Assembly (NCBI GenBank): GCA_036741535.1
Contig: DAINSB010000046.1
Span: 1 to 14,326 of the forward strand
Reading direction: 5' to 3'
DNA length: 14,326 nt
Source: Thermocaproicibacter sp036741535
GTDB lineage: Bacteria; Bacillota; Clostridia; Oscillospirales; Acutalibacteraceae
Shown here piece after piece: positions 1 through 7,858 of this stretch (positions within the stretch are counted from its first letter, which is position 1; every line of letters starts with the position of its first letter). Made by a program: the position numbers and the translations under genes. The notes under the pieces are model-generated. The model searched no databases and had not been told where the DNA came from. It saw only the letters and a list, made by a program, of their open reading frames with translations.

Positions 1-2379
1 CCCGGGCACCGACCATGCGGCCATCGCCACGGAGGCAAAGGTGGTCGAAGCCCTGCGCAAAGAGGGGAAAACCAAAGAGAGCATCGGGCGCGAAGAGTTC
101 CTCAAGCGCACGTGGAAATGGAAGGAAGAGTACGGCGGCCGCATCATTTCCCAGCTCAAGAAGCTCGGCTCCTCCTGCGACTGGGAGCGCGAGCGTTTCA
201 CCATGGACGAGGGGTGCTCCCGCGCGGTCCGCGAGGTGTTCGTCCGCCTGTATGAAAAGGGTCTGATCTACCGCGGCGAGCGCATCATCAACTGGTGCCC
301 GCACTGCAAGACCTCCATCTCCGACGCGGAGGTGGAGTTTACCGAGCGCGACGGATTTTTCTGGCATATCCGCTATCCGTTCAAAGACGGCGGCGGATTC
401 CTCGAGCTCGCCACGACCCGGCCGGAGACCATGCTCGGCGACACCGCCGTCGCGGTGCACCCGGAGGACGACCGGTACAAGCAGTTCGTGGGCAGAACGC
501 TGATCCTGCCGCTGGTCGGGCGGGAGATCCCCGTGATCGCCGACAACTATGTGGAGCGCGATTTCGGGACCGGCGTGGTCAAGATCACGCCCGCGCACGA
601 CCCGAACGACTACGAGGTCGGCCTGCGGCACCATCTCGACGTGATCAACGTGATGAACGAAGACGGCAGCATCAACGAAAACGGCGGAAAATACGCCGGC
701 CTGCCCGGCATGGAGGCCCGCAAACAGATCGTCGAGGACCTGAAGAAACAGGGATTCCTCGTGAAGACGGAGCCGATCAAGCACAACGTGGGTTCCTGTT
801 ACCGCTGCAAGACCCCGGTGGAGCCCCGCGTCTCCAAGCAGTGGTTCGTCAAAATGGAGCCGCTGGCCGGGCCCGCCATCAAGGCGGTGAAGGACGGGCG
901 CACCAGATTCGTGCCCGACCGCTTTTCCAAAATCTATTTCCACTGGCTCGAAAACATCAAGGNNNNNNNNNNNNNNNNTGGTGGGGGCACCGCATCCCCG
1001 CGTGGTACTGCCGCGACTGCGGAGAGACGGTCGTGGCCCGCGAGGAGCCGCGCGTCTGCCCCAAATGCGGCGGCACGCATCTGGAGCAGGATCCCGACAC
1101 GCTCGACACCTGGTTCTCTTCGGCGCTGTGGCCGTTCTCCACGCTCGGCTGGCCGGACAAAACCCCCGATCTCGACTATTTCTACCCAACCGACACGCTC
1201 GTGACCGGCTACGACATCATATTCTTCTGGGTGGTGCGCATGATGTTCTCCGGCCTCGAGCAGATGGGGGACGTGCCGTTCCGCACCGTGCTGATCCACG
1301 GCCTGATCCGCGACGAGCAGGGGAAAAAGATGAGCAAATCGCTCGGCAACGGCATCGACCCGCTCGACGTCATCAAGGAGTACGGCGCGGACGCGCTGCG
1401 CTTCATGCTCGCCACGGGCAACAGCCCGGGGAACGACATGCGCTATTCCAAAGAGAAGGTGGAGGCGAGCCGCAACTTCGCGAACAAGATCTGGAACGCG
1501 GCCCGGTTTATCCGCATGAACCTCGAGAACCGCGAGATCGCGCCCGGCCTTCCGGAGGAGCTCTCCCTCGAGGATCAGTGGATCGTCGATTCGTTCAATC
1601 GCGTGGCGAAGGAAGTCACCGACAACCTCGAGCATTTCGAGCTGGGGATCGCCGCGCAGAAGCTCTACGATTTTCTGTGGGACGAGTTCTGCGACTGGTA
1701 TATCGAGATCTCGAAGATCCGGCTGACCTCGGGCGACGAGCCCGCCGCGCGCGACGCCTGCCGCGTGCTTGCGTGGGTGCTGTCTTCGACGATGCAGCTT
1801 CTGCACCCGTTCATGCCGTTTATCACCGAGGAGATCTGGCAGGCGCTCCCGCACGAGGGCGATTCCATCATGGTCTCGGCGTGGCCGGAATACAGCGAAT
1901 CGCACAGCTTCCCGCAGGCTGCGGAAGAGATGCGCAAAATCATGGACGCCGTGCGCGCCGTGCGGAACCGCCGCGCCGAGATGAACGTGCCTCCGTCGCG
2001 TAAGACGCGCCTTTATATCGACACCGCCGTGCCGGAGACGTTCCGCAAAGGCGTCATGATTTTCACCCGCCTCGCTTCGGCGAGCCGGGTGGAGTTCGGC
2101 GCGATCCCCGGCGCGGAAAAGGCCGTGACGATCGTCACGCCGGACGCCAGACTGTTCATCCCGACCGGCGAGCTGGTCGACCGGCGGGCGGAGCTCGCAA
2201 GGCTTTCCAAAGAGATGGAGTCTGCGCAGAAACAGTACGCGACCGCGCAGGCGAAGCTGAAAAACGAAAAATTCCTCTCCAAGGCGCCGGCGAACGTCGT
2301 CGACGGCGTCCGGCAGAATGCCGGGAAGCTCGCCGAGCACATCGCGCTCATCCGCTCGGGCATCCAGGAGTTGCAATAG
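1..2379 (+). CDS. valS: Valine--tRNA ligase, 5'-truncated by the window and interrupted by an assembly gap
   Basis: Class Ia aminoacyl-tRNA synthetase that charges tRNA-Val with valine in the cytoplasm. The window opens inside the gene at PGTDHAAIATEAKVV, a conserved ValRS stretch just after the HIGH region, so the N-terminus lies outside. Visible landmarks are WCPHCKTSISDAEVEF, the editing-domain part TTRPETMLGDTAVAVHP, CYRCKTP, a four-Cys zinc-like segment after the gap (CRDCG...CPKCGG), the KMSKS loop GKKMSKSLGNG near 1321-1350, an anticodon-binding domain, and the C-terminal coiled-coil tail typical of ValRS (about 2180-2370). Sixteen Ns at 963-978 separate two reading frames: codons start at position 2 modulo 3 before the gap and 1 modulo 3 after it. 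This looks like a wrongly sized gap, not a pseudogene. folC follows on the same strand 208 bp downstream, a pairing also found in Bacillus. Identification is very secure. Confidence 0.97.
963..978. other. Assembly gap (16 N) inside valS
   Basis: Sixteen undetermined bases. The left flank ends in ENIK plus one G, and the right flank starts WWGHRIPAWYC. In ValRS these are joined by D-W-C-I-S-R-Q-L, which would need 23 bases, not 16. The 7-base difference explains exactly the observed frame shift. Confidence 0.95.
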
Positions 2380-2587
2380 CGCGGTGCCCGCGCTGTCAAG
2401 GCCGGGCAGATAGCCCAGTGGGAGGCGGAGGCTTTCTTTTGCCCGGACAGTCCAAGGCTGGCTCCCGCAGATAAAACAGTGCTTTCGGGAGTTTCCCTCA
2501 ACACTCCCGCCAAATGTAACTTGGATTTTTCGCTGTACTAAATGGCGGGGATTGGCCGCGGCGACACGCCGCGTGGGAGGAATCTGG
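2380..2587 (+). other. valS-folC intergenic stretch with possible RNA structure
   Basis: This 208-bp spacer has no recognisable gene. It contains a perfect 7-bp inverted repeat, CGGGAGT (2486-2492) and ACTCCCG (2503-2509), with a 10-nt loop. A short CCAA...TTGG stem followed by ATTTTT lies just downstream (2511-2530). A competing pairing, AGTG with CACT around GGGA/TCCC, is also possible. I see no sigma-A promoter and no match to the tetrahydrofolate riboswitch. It may be a weak terminator or a processing site between valS and folC. Confidence 0.3.
2575..2580 (+). promoter_or_regulatory. Ribosome binding site that fixes the folC start
   Basis: GGGAGG lies 7 nt before the TTG at 2588. It supports that start over the in-frame TTG at 2552, which has no such site. 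Confidence 0.75.
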
Positions 2588-3880
2588 TTGGATTACGAGG
2601 AAGCCGTCGCGAAAATCGAGTCGTGCCACCGCTTCGGGCCGAAGCCGGGCCTGGAGCGTATGCGGGAGCTGATGTCGAGGCTCGGCGACCCGCAGAAGGG
2701 AAAGCACTTCGTCCATGTGGCCGGCACGAACGGCAAGGGGACGACCTGCACGCTGGTCGCCTCCATGCTGAAAGAGGCCGGGTTCCGGACCGGCCTGTAC
2801 CTTTCCCCGCACGTCTGCGATTTCCGCGAGAGGATGCAGCTCGACGGGCGGATGATCCCGCGGGAGGAACTTTTGTCCGTCGCGCAGGAGGTCCTGCCGC
2901 TCGCGGAGAAGATGGCCGCCCGCGGCCGGGAGGTTTCCGAATTTGAACTGATCACGGCCATGGCGTTTTGCTGGTTCGCGCAGAAGCAATGCGATGTCGT
3001 CGTGCTGGAGGTCGGTCTCGGCGGCCGATTCGACGCCACGAACGTGATCGAAAGGCCGCTCGTTTCCGCCATCTGCTCCATCTCGCTCGACCACACGCAG
3101 ATCCTCGGCGATACGCTGGCGCAGATCGCCCGGGAAAAATGCGGCATCATCAAGGAGGGCTGCCCGACCGTCTGTTATCCGAACGAGCCGCGGGAGGCGC
3201 TTGCCGTCATCCGGCGGACCGCCGCGGAGCGCCGCAGCCGCCTCGTGGAGGCCTCCGGGATCGCCGCCCGCCCGCTCCGTTCCGATCTGTCCGGAACCGT
3301 GCTCCGGTACGGGGACCGGGACCTCCTGCTGCCTTTTTTGGGGGAGCATCAGGTCAAAAATGCGAAGACCGCCCTCGCCGTCCGGGAGACCCTCTGCGGC
3401 CTCGGATGGGAGATCCCGCTTCCCGCGGTCGCGCGGGGCTTTATGTCCGCGCGCCTGCCGGCCAGGCTGGAAGTCCTTTCCCAGTCCCCGCCGGTCCTCC
3501 TCGACGGCGGGCACAACCCGGAGGGGACCGCCGCTCTGGCCGACGCGGTACGCCGCTATCTCCCCGGCAAAAAGGCGATCGCCGTCATGGGGATGCTGGA
3601 GGACAAGGACGCCCGCTCCGCCGTCCGCAATCTGGCGGGGACCTTTTCCCGCGTCGTTGCGGTGAAGCCCTCCTCCGTGCGCGGGCTCTCTGCGGGCGCG
3701 CTCGCCCGGTGCTGGAGGGACTGCAGCGTGCGGGCGCAGGAAGCGGCGGGCCTTTCGGAGGCGCTCGACTTGGCTTTTTCCGCATGGGACCCCGAAGGGG
3801 AGGCCCTCGTCGTCTGCGGCTCGCTCTATCTTGCCGGCGATCTGCGGCAGGGAGTCCTCGCGCGGCTGAAATCCCTGTGA
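2588..3880 (+). CDS. folC: Folylpolyglutamate synthase / dihydrofolate synthase
   Basis: Mur-ligase-family enzyme that adds glutamate to folates with ATP, keeping them in the cell and making them good cofactors; many bacterial forms also make dihydrofolate from dihydropteroate. From the TTG at 2588 the protein is 430 residues, the usual family length, and begins MDYEEAVAKIE...FGPKPGLERM, the canonical FolC N-terminus. The P-loop GTNGKGTT is at about residues 46-53. Further signatures are VLEVGLGGRFDATNVI, ISLDHTQILGDTLAQIA with the following EKCGIIKEG (site of the usual carbamylated lysine), and LDGGHNPEG in the C-terminal domain. A longer reading from TTG 2552 would add 12 residues not typical of the family. 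It lies downstream of valS and could be read from the same transcript. Confidence 0.95.
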   Translation: MDYEEAVAKIESCHRFGPKPGLERMRELMSRLGDPQKGKHFVHVAGTNGKGTTCTLVASMLKEAGFRTGLYLSPHVCDFRERMQLDGRMIPREELLSVAQEVLPLAEKMAARGREVSEFELITAMAFCWFAQKQCDVVVLEVGLGGRFDATNVIERPLVSAICSISLDHTQILGDTLAQIAREKCGIIKEGCPTVCYPNEPREALAVIRRTAAERRSRLVEASGIAARPLRSDLSGTVLRYGDRDLLLPFLGEHQVKNAKTALAVRETLCGLGWEIPLPAVARGFMSARLPARLEVLSQSPPVLLDGGHNPEGTAALADAVRRYLPGKKAIAVMGMLEDKDARSAVRNLAGTFSRVVAVKPSSVRGLSAGALARCWRDCSVRAQEAAGLSEALDLAFSAWDPEGEALVVCGSLYLAGDLRQGVLARLKSL

Positions 3881-3896
3881 TTTTCCGGGGATTTTT
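3869..3896 (+). terminator. Possible intrinsic terminator overlapping the folC stop
   Basis: AAATCCC (3869-3875) can pair with GGGATTT (3888-3894), and the T-run 3892-3896 is part of or follows the arm. A second pairing, CCCTGT (3873-3878) with ACAGGG (3897-3902), competes with it. The stem is short and the loop is 12 nt, so the terminator is plausible but weak. Confidence 0.3.
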
Positions 3897-3903
3897 ACAG
3901 GGC

Positions 3904-3923
3904 GAATCACATAGAATCACATA
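3904..3923 (+). repeat. Perfect tandem 10-bp repeat upstream of the phosphate permease
   Basis: GAATCACATA occurs twice head to tail (3904-3913 and 3914-3923), about 40 bp before the permease start. Ten-bp phasing puts both copies on the same DNA face, as expected for a transcription factor site. No match to the Bacillus Pho box is evident. Confidence 0.5.
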
Positions 3924-3963
3924 AGATCAATCGGGCCCCGCAAATTTATGAATTGGGAAGGGA

Positions 3964-4971
3964 TTGTTTTCCGGGTTGTTGAATCTATTGATCGTTCTGA
4001 TTGTGCTTCTCGCGATTGTATTCGATTTCATCAACGGCTTTCACGATACCGCCAATTCCATCGCAACGTCCGTCTCGACCCGGGTGCTCACGCCGCGGGA
4101 GGCGACCCTGATGTCTGCGACGCTCAATTTTGTGGGAGCCCTTGTGAACGTCAAAGTCGCCGAAACCATCGCCTCCGGCATCCTGAACGGCAACCCCCGG
4201 CTGTATATCATCGCTTCCGCCCTGTGCGGCGCCATTGTCTGGAACCTTCTGACCTGGTACATCGCCCTGCCGAGCAGCTCTTCGCACGCGCTCATCGGCA
4301 GTCTGATCGGTTCGGCGATCGTCGCGTCCGGCGACTTCCGGGTCGTCAACTGGATCAATATTGTGCATAAGGTCGTCATTCCCCTCTTTTCCTCCCCGGT
4401 CATCGGCTTTTTCATCGGGTACGGCGTCATGCGGCTGCTCTATTTCCTCCTTCGCGCCGCCTCGCGCCGGTCCGTCAGCAAGTGCTTTTCAAAATTGCAG
4501 ATCTGCTCCGCGGCCCTGATGGCTTATTCCCACGGGAGCAACGACGCCCAGAAGACCATGGGCATCATCACGCTGGCCCTGGTAAGCGGCGGCTTCATCA
4601 AGGCGAGCGACGGGATCCCGCTGCTGGTGAAGCTGGTCTGCGCGGTCGCGATGGCTTTCGGCACGTCGTTCGGCGGCTGGCGGATCATCAAGACCGTCGG
4701 GATCAACATGATCCAGCTCGAGCCCGTGGAAGGCTTTGCCGCCGAAACGTCGGCGGCGGCGGTGATCCAGATCATGACGGCGATCGGCGCGCCGGTCAGC
4801 ACGACGCATGTCATTTCCTCCGCGATCATGGGCGTCGGGTCCTCCAAGCGGTTTTCGGCGATCCGCTGGTCCACGGCGAAAGACATCGTGGTCGCCTGGT
4901 TCGTCACCCTTCCCGCCACCATGCTTCTGGGGGCTGTTTTTACCTTCCTGATCCGGCTGTTCCTCCATTGA
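3964..4971 (+). CDS. PiT-family inorganic phosphate (or sulfate) permease
   Basis: Integral membrane transporter of the PiT/PHO-4 family, which takes up phosphate (as metal-phosphate in low-affinity bacterial systems) with protons or sodium. The two inverted family signatures are present: DFINGFHDTANSIAT at about residues 21-35 and AYSHGSNDAQKTMGI at about 187-201. Helices are numerous and the length is 335 residues, as in compact bacterial PiT proteins. The conserved GAPVSTTHVISSAIMGVG segment lies near the C-terminus. The start is uncertain: TTG 3964 is the longest reading but its upstream GGGAAG is only 3 nt away; TTG 3976 would have a long spacer. Many clostridial pit genes follow a DUF47/PhoU-like gene, but none is present here. 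Sulfate cannot be excluded as substrate. Confidence 0.93.
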   Translation: MFSGLLNLLIVLIVLLAIVFDFINGFHDTANSIATSVSTRVLTPREATLMSATLNFVGALVNVKVAETIASGILNGNPRLYIIASALCGAIVWNLLTWYIALPSSSSHALIGSLIGSAIVASGDFRVVNWINIVHKVVIPLFSSPVIGFFIGYGVMRLLYFLLRAASRRSVSKCFSKLQICSAALMAYSHGSNDAQKTMGIITLALVSGGFIKASDGIPLLVKLVCAVAMAFGTSFGGWRIIKTVGINMIQLEPVEGFAAETSAAAVIQIMTAIGAPVSTTHVISSAIMGVGSSKRFSAIRWSTAKDIVVAWFVTLPATMLLGAVFTFLIRLFLH

Positions 4972-5034
4972 ATCCGGCGGGGCCGCGGCGTTTCCGTCCT
5001 GCGCGGCGGATGACGGCCGTTTTTGTGATTGATC

Positions 5035-5063
5035 TTGACAGGAAATGACACAGATGTTATAAT
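5035..5063 (+). promoter_or_regulatory. Consensus sigma-A promoter for the binding-protein gene
   Basis: TTGACA (5035-5040), a 17-bp spacer and TATAAT (5058-5063), with an extended -10 TG at 5055-5056. Both hexamers match the consensus exactly. Transcription should start near 5070, giving a leader of about 93 nt. Confidence 0.92.
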
Positions 5064-5079
5064 AATTCGAAATTTTGCC

Positions 5080-5092
5080 GCATTTGAAATGC
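5080..5092 (+). repeat. Short palindrome in the binding-protein leader
   Basis: GCATTTGAAATGC is a perfect palindrome with a single central G, just downstream of the predicted transcription start. The position suits a repressor site; as RNA it would form only a 4-bp hairpin. No regulator is identifiable. Confidence 0.4.
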
Positions 5093-5102
5093 ATAAGGAA
5101 GT

Positions 5103-5131
5103 GTGTTAACTCGGAGCTTTTGAGTTAACAC
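5103..5131 (+). promoter_or_regulatory. 10-bp perfect stem-loop in the 5' leader, attenuator-like
   Basis: GTGTTAACTC (5103-5112) and GAGTTAACAC (5122-5131) form a perfect 10-bp stem with a 9-nt loop, between the promoter and the gene start. The sequence after it is T-rich (CCTCTTTTGATTTTG). It could be a conditional terminator, an mRNA-stability hairpin or a palindromic operator; the tail is too interrupted to choose. Confidence 0.55.
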
Positions 5132-5162
5132 CTCTTTTGATTTTGATAAAGGGGTATCGATT

Positions 5163-6047
5163 ATGGAAAAGAGAAAAAGGTTTGGTAAAGCGGCGGCGGC
5201 CGTCCTTCTGGCGTCGCTGACGGCGCTGTCTTCCCTTGCCGGGTGCTCTTCGGGCGGTCAGCCTACTGCGTCCGCGTCGGGCGGCGGCTCGACTTCCGCG
5301 GCGAACCGGAAAGTGCTGAAAGTCGCGATGGAGTGCGTTTCCGTCCCGTTCAACTGGACCCAGATGGACAATTCCAACGGAGCGGTCGCCATCGACGGCT
5401 CTTCCACGTTCTGCAACGGTTACGAAGTCCAGATCCTCAAAAAAGTCGGGGAGGAATTGGGGTATTCGCTGGAAATCGAAAAGACGGAATGGAGCGCCAT
5501 CCCCACGGCGGTGAGTTCCGGCAAGGTGGATGCCGGCATGAGCGGCATGACCGTGACGGAGGAGCGCAAGAAGACTTTCCTCTTCACGGACCCTTACTAT
5601 ATCGCGGACAACGTCGCGCTGGTCAAGGCGAACGGAAAATTTGCGAACGCCAAGAGCCTTGAGGACTTGAAGGGTGTGGTCTGCACCTCCCAGCAGAACA
5701 CCTCCTGGTATACTTTCCTGTCGCAGATTCCGGACGGGAAGGTGCAGCCTGCGCTGGCCGACGTTCCCACCATGCTGGTCTCCCTGGAATCCGGGAAGTG
5801 CGAGATGCTGTCCTGCGACACGCCCACGGCCCTTTCCGCGATGAAGACGAATCCGGGTCTCAAGATGATTCAATTCGAGGAGGGCAAAGGCTTCAAGGCG
5901 GAAGCCGAGCTGACCCATGTGTGCATGGCCCTCAAGCCGGGCAACACGGACCTGAAGAACAAAATTGACGGCGCGCTGAAGAAAATCAGCGACAGCGAGA
6001 GAAAACAGCTGATGGACTGGGCGGTCAAGAACGAACCCGCCGCCTGA
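5163..6047 (+). CDS. Amino-acid-type ABC transporter substrate-binding lipoprotein
   Basis: Secreted lipoprotein that captures a small solute, probably a polar amino acid, for an ABC importer (SBP_bac_3 family). The signal peptide has basic residues, a hydrophobic core and lipobox LAGC with Cys28 as lipid anchor, followed by a Ser/Gly-rich linker. The mature part shows the family pattern: VAMECVSVPFNWTQ, then NGYEVQILKKVGEELG, TEWSAIPTAVSSGKVDAGMSGMTVTEERKKTFLFTDPYY, and a hinge with a C-terminal lobe. Arg in TEERKKT would contact the ligand carboxylate. Length (294) is normal. The ribosome site AAAGGGG is 8 nt before ATG. It is an orphan: no permease or ATPase gene of this importer type is adjacent. 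The mature protein has several cysteines besides the anchor, unusual for an exported protein. The ligand cannot be named from sequence. Confidence 0.92.
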   Translation: MEKRKRFGKAAAAVLLASLTALSSLAGCSSGGQPTASASGGGSTSAANRKVLKVAMECVSVPFNWTQMDNSNGAVAIDGSSTFCNGYEVQILKKVGEELGYSLEIEKTEWSAIPTAVSSGKVDAGMSGMTVTEERKKTFLFTDPYYIADNVALVKANGKFANAKSLEDLKGVVCTSQQNTSWYTFLSQIPDGKVQPALADVPTMLVSLESGKCEMLSCDTPTALSAMKTNPGLKMIQFEEGKGFKAEAELTHVCMALKPGNTDLKNKIDGALKKISDSERKQLMDWAVKNEPAA

Positions 6048-6051
6048 GACG

Positions 6052-6088
6052 AAAGGCGCCGGCACGGAAAACGTGCCGGCGCCTTTTT
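6052..6088 (+). terminator. Strong intrinsic terminator after the binding-protein gene
   Basis: GGCGCCGGCACG (6055-6066) and CGTGCCGGCGCC (6072-6083) make a perfect 12-bp stem with loop GAAAA, extended by AAA/TTT, then TTTTT (6084-6088). It sits between convergent genes and may slow minus-strand transcription too, although the T-tract in that direction is only three bases. Confidence 0.95.
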
Positions 6089-6143
6089 CCGCCGCGTCGC
6101 GCGGCCTTCCCCGTTTGGAAGAAAAGGCGGCCGGCCGCACCGG

Positions 6144-6914
6144 CTAAAGGGAATAGAATTCGTCGACGAGGTTCACGGATTTCAGCAGGGCGGTATTGCC
6201 GACCAGTTCTGAAATCCGCATGTCCGCGGCGATTTTGTGGTCCTCCGTGAACAGGATCCCCCGGTCGGATATTTTGGAGACGAGCTCGAGATTGTGGGTC
6301 GAAGTGACGATGGTTTTCCCCGCGTCGCAAAAGGAGTTCAGCAGCCGGACCAGCCAGACCTGGGTTCTCGGGTCCAGCCCGTTTGTGGGCTCGTCCAGAA
6401 TCAGGACCTCGGGATTCATCACCAGCACGGACGCCAGCGCGACCTTTTTCTTCTCGCCTCCGCTCAGCTTATACGGCGTTTTTTGCAAAAGGTTCTCGAT
6501 GCCGAGCAGGGCGGAAACGTCGGCGATCCGGTCTTTTACGGTTGCGAGGGGGAGCTTCTGCTGCAGCAGTCCGAACGCGATCTCGTCCTCCACCGTGCTG
6601 CAGAAAAGCTGCACGTCCGCGTTTTGGAAGATGAACCCCACCCTTCGGTGGTAATCGCCCGAGAAGCGGTCGTCGTTCCAGTCGCTTTTCGCGACCGTGC
6701 GGGAGAAGGCGCGGAACACCCCCGCCTGGGGGGCGATCAGGCCCGCAAGCAGCTTCAGCAAGGTCGATTTCCCGCATCCGTTCGCGCCGAGGATGCAGAC
6801 GCGTTCCCCTTTCTGCACCGTGAAACAGATGTCCCTCAGGACGGGCTGATTGCCGGGGTAGGAAAAGGAGACGTCCTCCAGCTCGAACACAGGGGTCCCG
6901 GTGTCTTTTGTCAC
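6144..6914 (-). CDS. cbiO: Cobalt/nickel ECF transporter ATP-binding protein
   Basis: ABC ATPase that powers the CbiMQO importer on the cytoplasmic side. The 256-residue protein shows Walker A GANGCGKST (43-51), the Q-loop FQNAD (96-100), the signature LSGGEKKKVALA (150-161), Walker B VLILDEPTNGLD (170-181) and the switch His207 in STHN; all catalytic residues are present. I chose the GTG at 6914 because it overlaps the cbiQ stop as GTGA and follows GGGGGAG by 8 nt. The reading frame stays open far upstream, but that is antisense-type noise inside cbiQ. Last gene of the operon, convergent with the binding-protein gene. Assignment to cobalt or nickel comes from cbiM next door. Confidence 0.93.
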   Translation of the reverse strand: MTKDTGTPVFELEDVSFSYPGNQPVLRDICFTVQKGERVCILGANGCGKSTLLKLLAGLIAPQAGVFRAFSRTVAKSDWNDDRFSGDYHRRVGFIFQNADVQLFCSTVEDEIAFGLLQQKLPLATVKDRIADVSALLGIENLLQKTPYKLSGGEKKKVALASVLVMNPEVLILDEPTNGLDPRTQVWLVRLLNSFCDAGKTIVTSTHNLELVSKISDRGILFTEDHKIAADMRISELVGNTALLKSVNLVDEFYSL

Positions 6915-7858
6915 TTCAAATGCTCCCCCAAAATCAGTAAGAATAAGATCGCGGCGTTGATGACGATGAAAATGAAATCCTTGAGTTGAAACGCGGAGGC
7001 GGAAAGGCTGACCGATTCTCCGGTATAGCCCCGGCAGCACATGGCCTCGTAGATCTCTTCGCTGGTCTGGTGCCCTTTGAGGAACAGATGCGCGGCGCTG
7101 TGCGCCATAAAACGGCGGTTGTCCGAAGAGCTCAGCCTGCCGGTCGTCCGCAGGTATCTGGATTCCATCATTTCCTGTGCGATTTCCGTCAGCAGAAAAA
7201 TGTAACGGTAGGCCATATTCAGGATGGAAACCACGAGCGACGGCAGATGCATGGCTTCCAGGCCGGCCGTGATGTTCGCCCACCGGGTCGTGAGGAAAAG
7301 CAAAAAGGCGAAAGAGAGCGAAATCCCCGTCCGCAGCGCGAGGCGGAACGCCGTCGCGAGGCCGTCCCCGCAGAAATAAAGGCCGTCCCTCATCCCGAAT
7401 CCGTCCGGCCGGATCACGTAAAAGAGCGGCTGCCCTTTGATCAGCAGGCTGCTGACCCCCGGAAGGGAAATCAAAAAGACCGCCAGAGGAACGATCAGCC
7501 AGATCCTCCGGAAGAATTCCCCCACCGGAATTCCGGACAGCTTCGCGTAGACGATCGGGATGGCGGCGAGAACGGTGAGGACGGACAGGCGGCCCGCCAC
7601 GTTGCTGAAAATCATCAGGGCCAGGAACGTGCACAGCTTTGCGCGCGGGTCGACGATCTGAAGAAAATTGTCCTTCGCGGCGTATTTTTCGCAGTAAAGC
7701 TCGTTCGTCATCACGCCGGAGATGTTTTTCAGCGTCCTGCGCAGAAAATGCATCCCGCCGCGGGGCTGTCCCTCCGCCGTATGGCCGGAGGGCTCGAGAA
7801 GCCACGCCGGGATCTCTCTGTTTTCTTCCCGCTCCCGCATCTTATTTCTGCCCGGCAT
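6911..7858 (-). CDS. cbiQ: Cobalt/nickel ECF transporter transmembrane protein (EcfT type)
   Basis: Membrane coupling component linking the metal-binding CbiM to the CbiO ATPase. It has the characteristic IVDPRAKL at residues 68-75, several hydrophobic helices and two cytoplasmic coupling-helix motifs, ESRYLRTTGR and EAMCCRGYTGE, in the positions of the family's Ala-Arg-Gly motifs. It ends in a hydrophobic helix and GEHLK. The N-terminal extension of about 65 residues before the conserved domain is charged and longer than usual, although shorter starts (Met7, Met36, Met50) exist. ATG 7858 is supported by AAAGG 9 nt upstream and a 17-nt overlap with cbiM. The downstream overlap with cbiO indicates translational coupling. 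Confidence 0.92.
   Translation of the reverse strand: MPGRNKMREREENREIPAWLLEPSGHTAEGQPRGGMHFLRRTLKNISGVMTNELYCEKYAAKDNFLQIVDPRAKLCTFLALMIFSNVAGRLSVLTVLAAIPIVYAKLSGIPVGEFFRRIWLIVPLAVFLISLPGVSSLLIKGQPLFYVIRPDGFGMRDGLYFCGDGLATAFRLALRTGISLSFAFLLFLTTRWANITAGLEAMHLPSLVVSILNMAYRYIFLLTEIAQEMMESRYLRTTGRLSSSDNRRFMAHSAAHLFLKGHQTSEEIYEAMCCRGYTGESVSLSASAFQLKDFIFIVINAAILFLLILGEHLK

Noticed and set aside
934..2376. Long minus-strand open frame opposite valS (and similarly 2498-3910 opposite folC)
   Set aside because: Composition is Arg/Gly/His-rich and it is the mirror of a conserved gene in GC-rich DNA. No ribosome site or family motif is visible.
3948..4370. ATG-started frame overlapping the phosphate permease
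   Set aside because: It is in another frame than the strongly conserved permease, the product has no membrane or domain pattern, and the PiT signatures lie in the permease frame.
5089..5109. Short frame MHKEVC in the binding-protein leader
   Set aside because: The stop lies in the hairpin and a cysteine codon precedes it, which is suggestive, but there is no ribosome site and six codons are easily due to chance.
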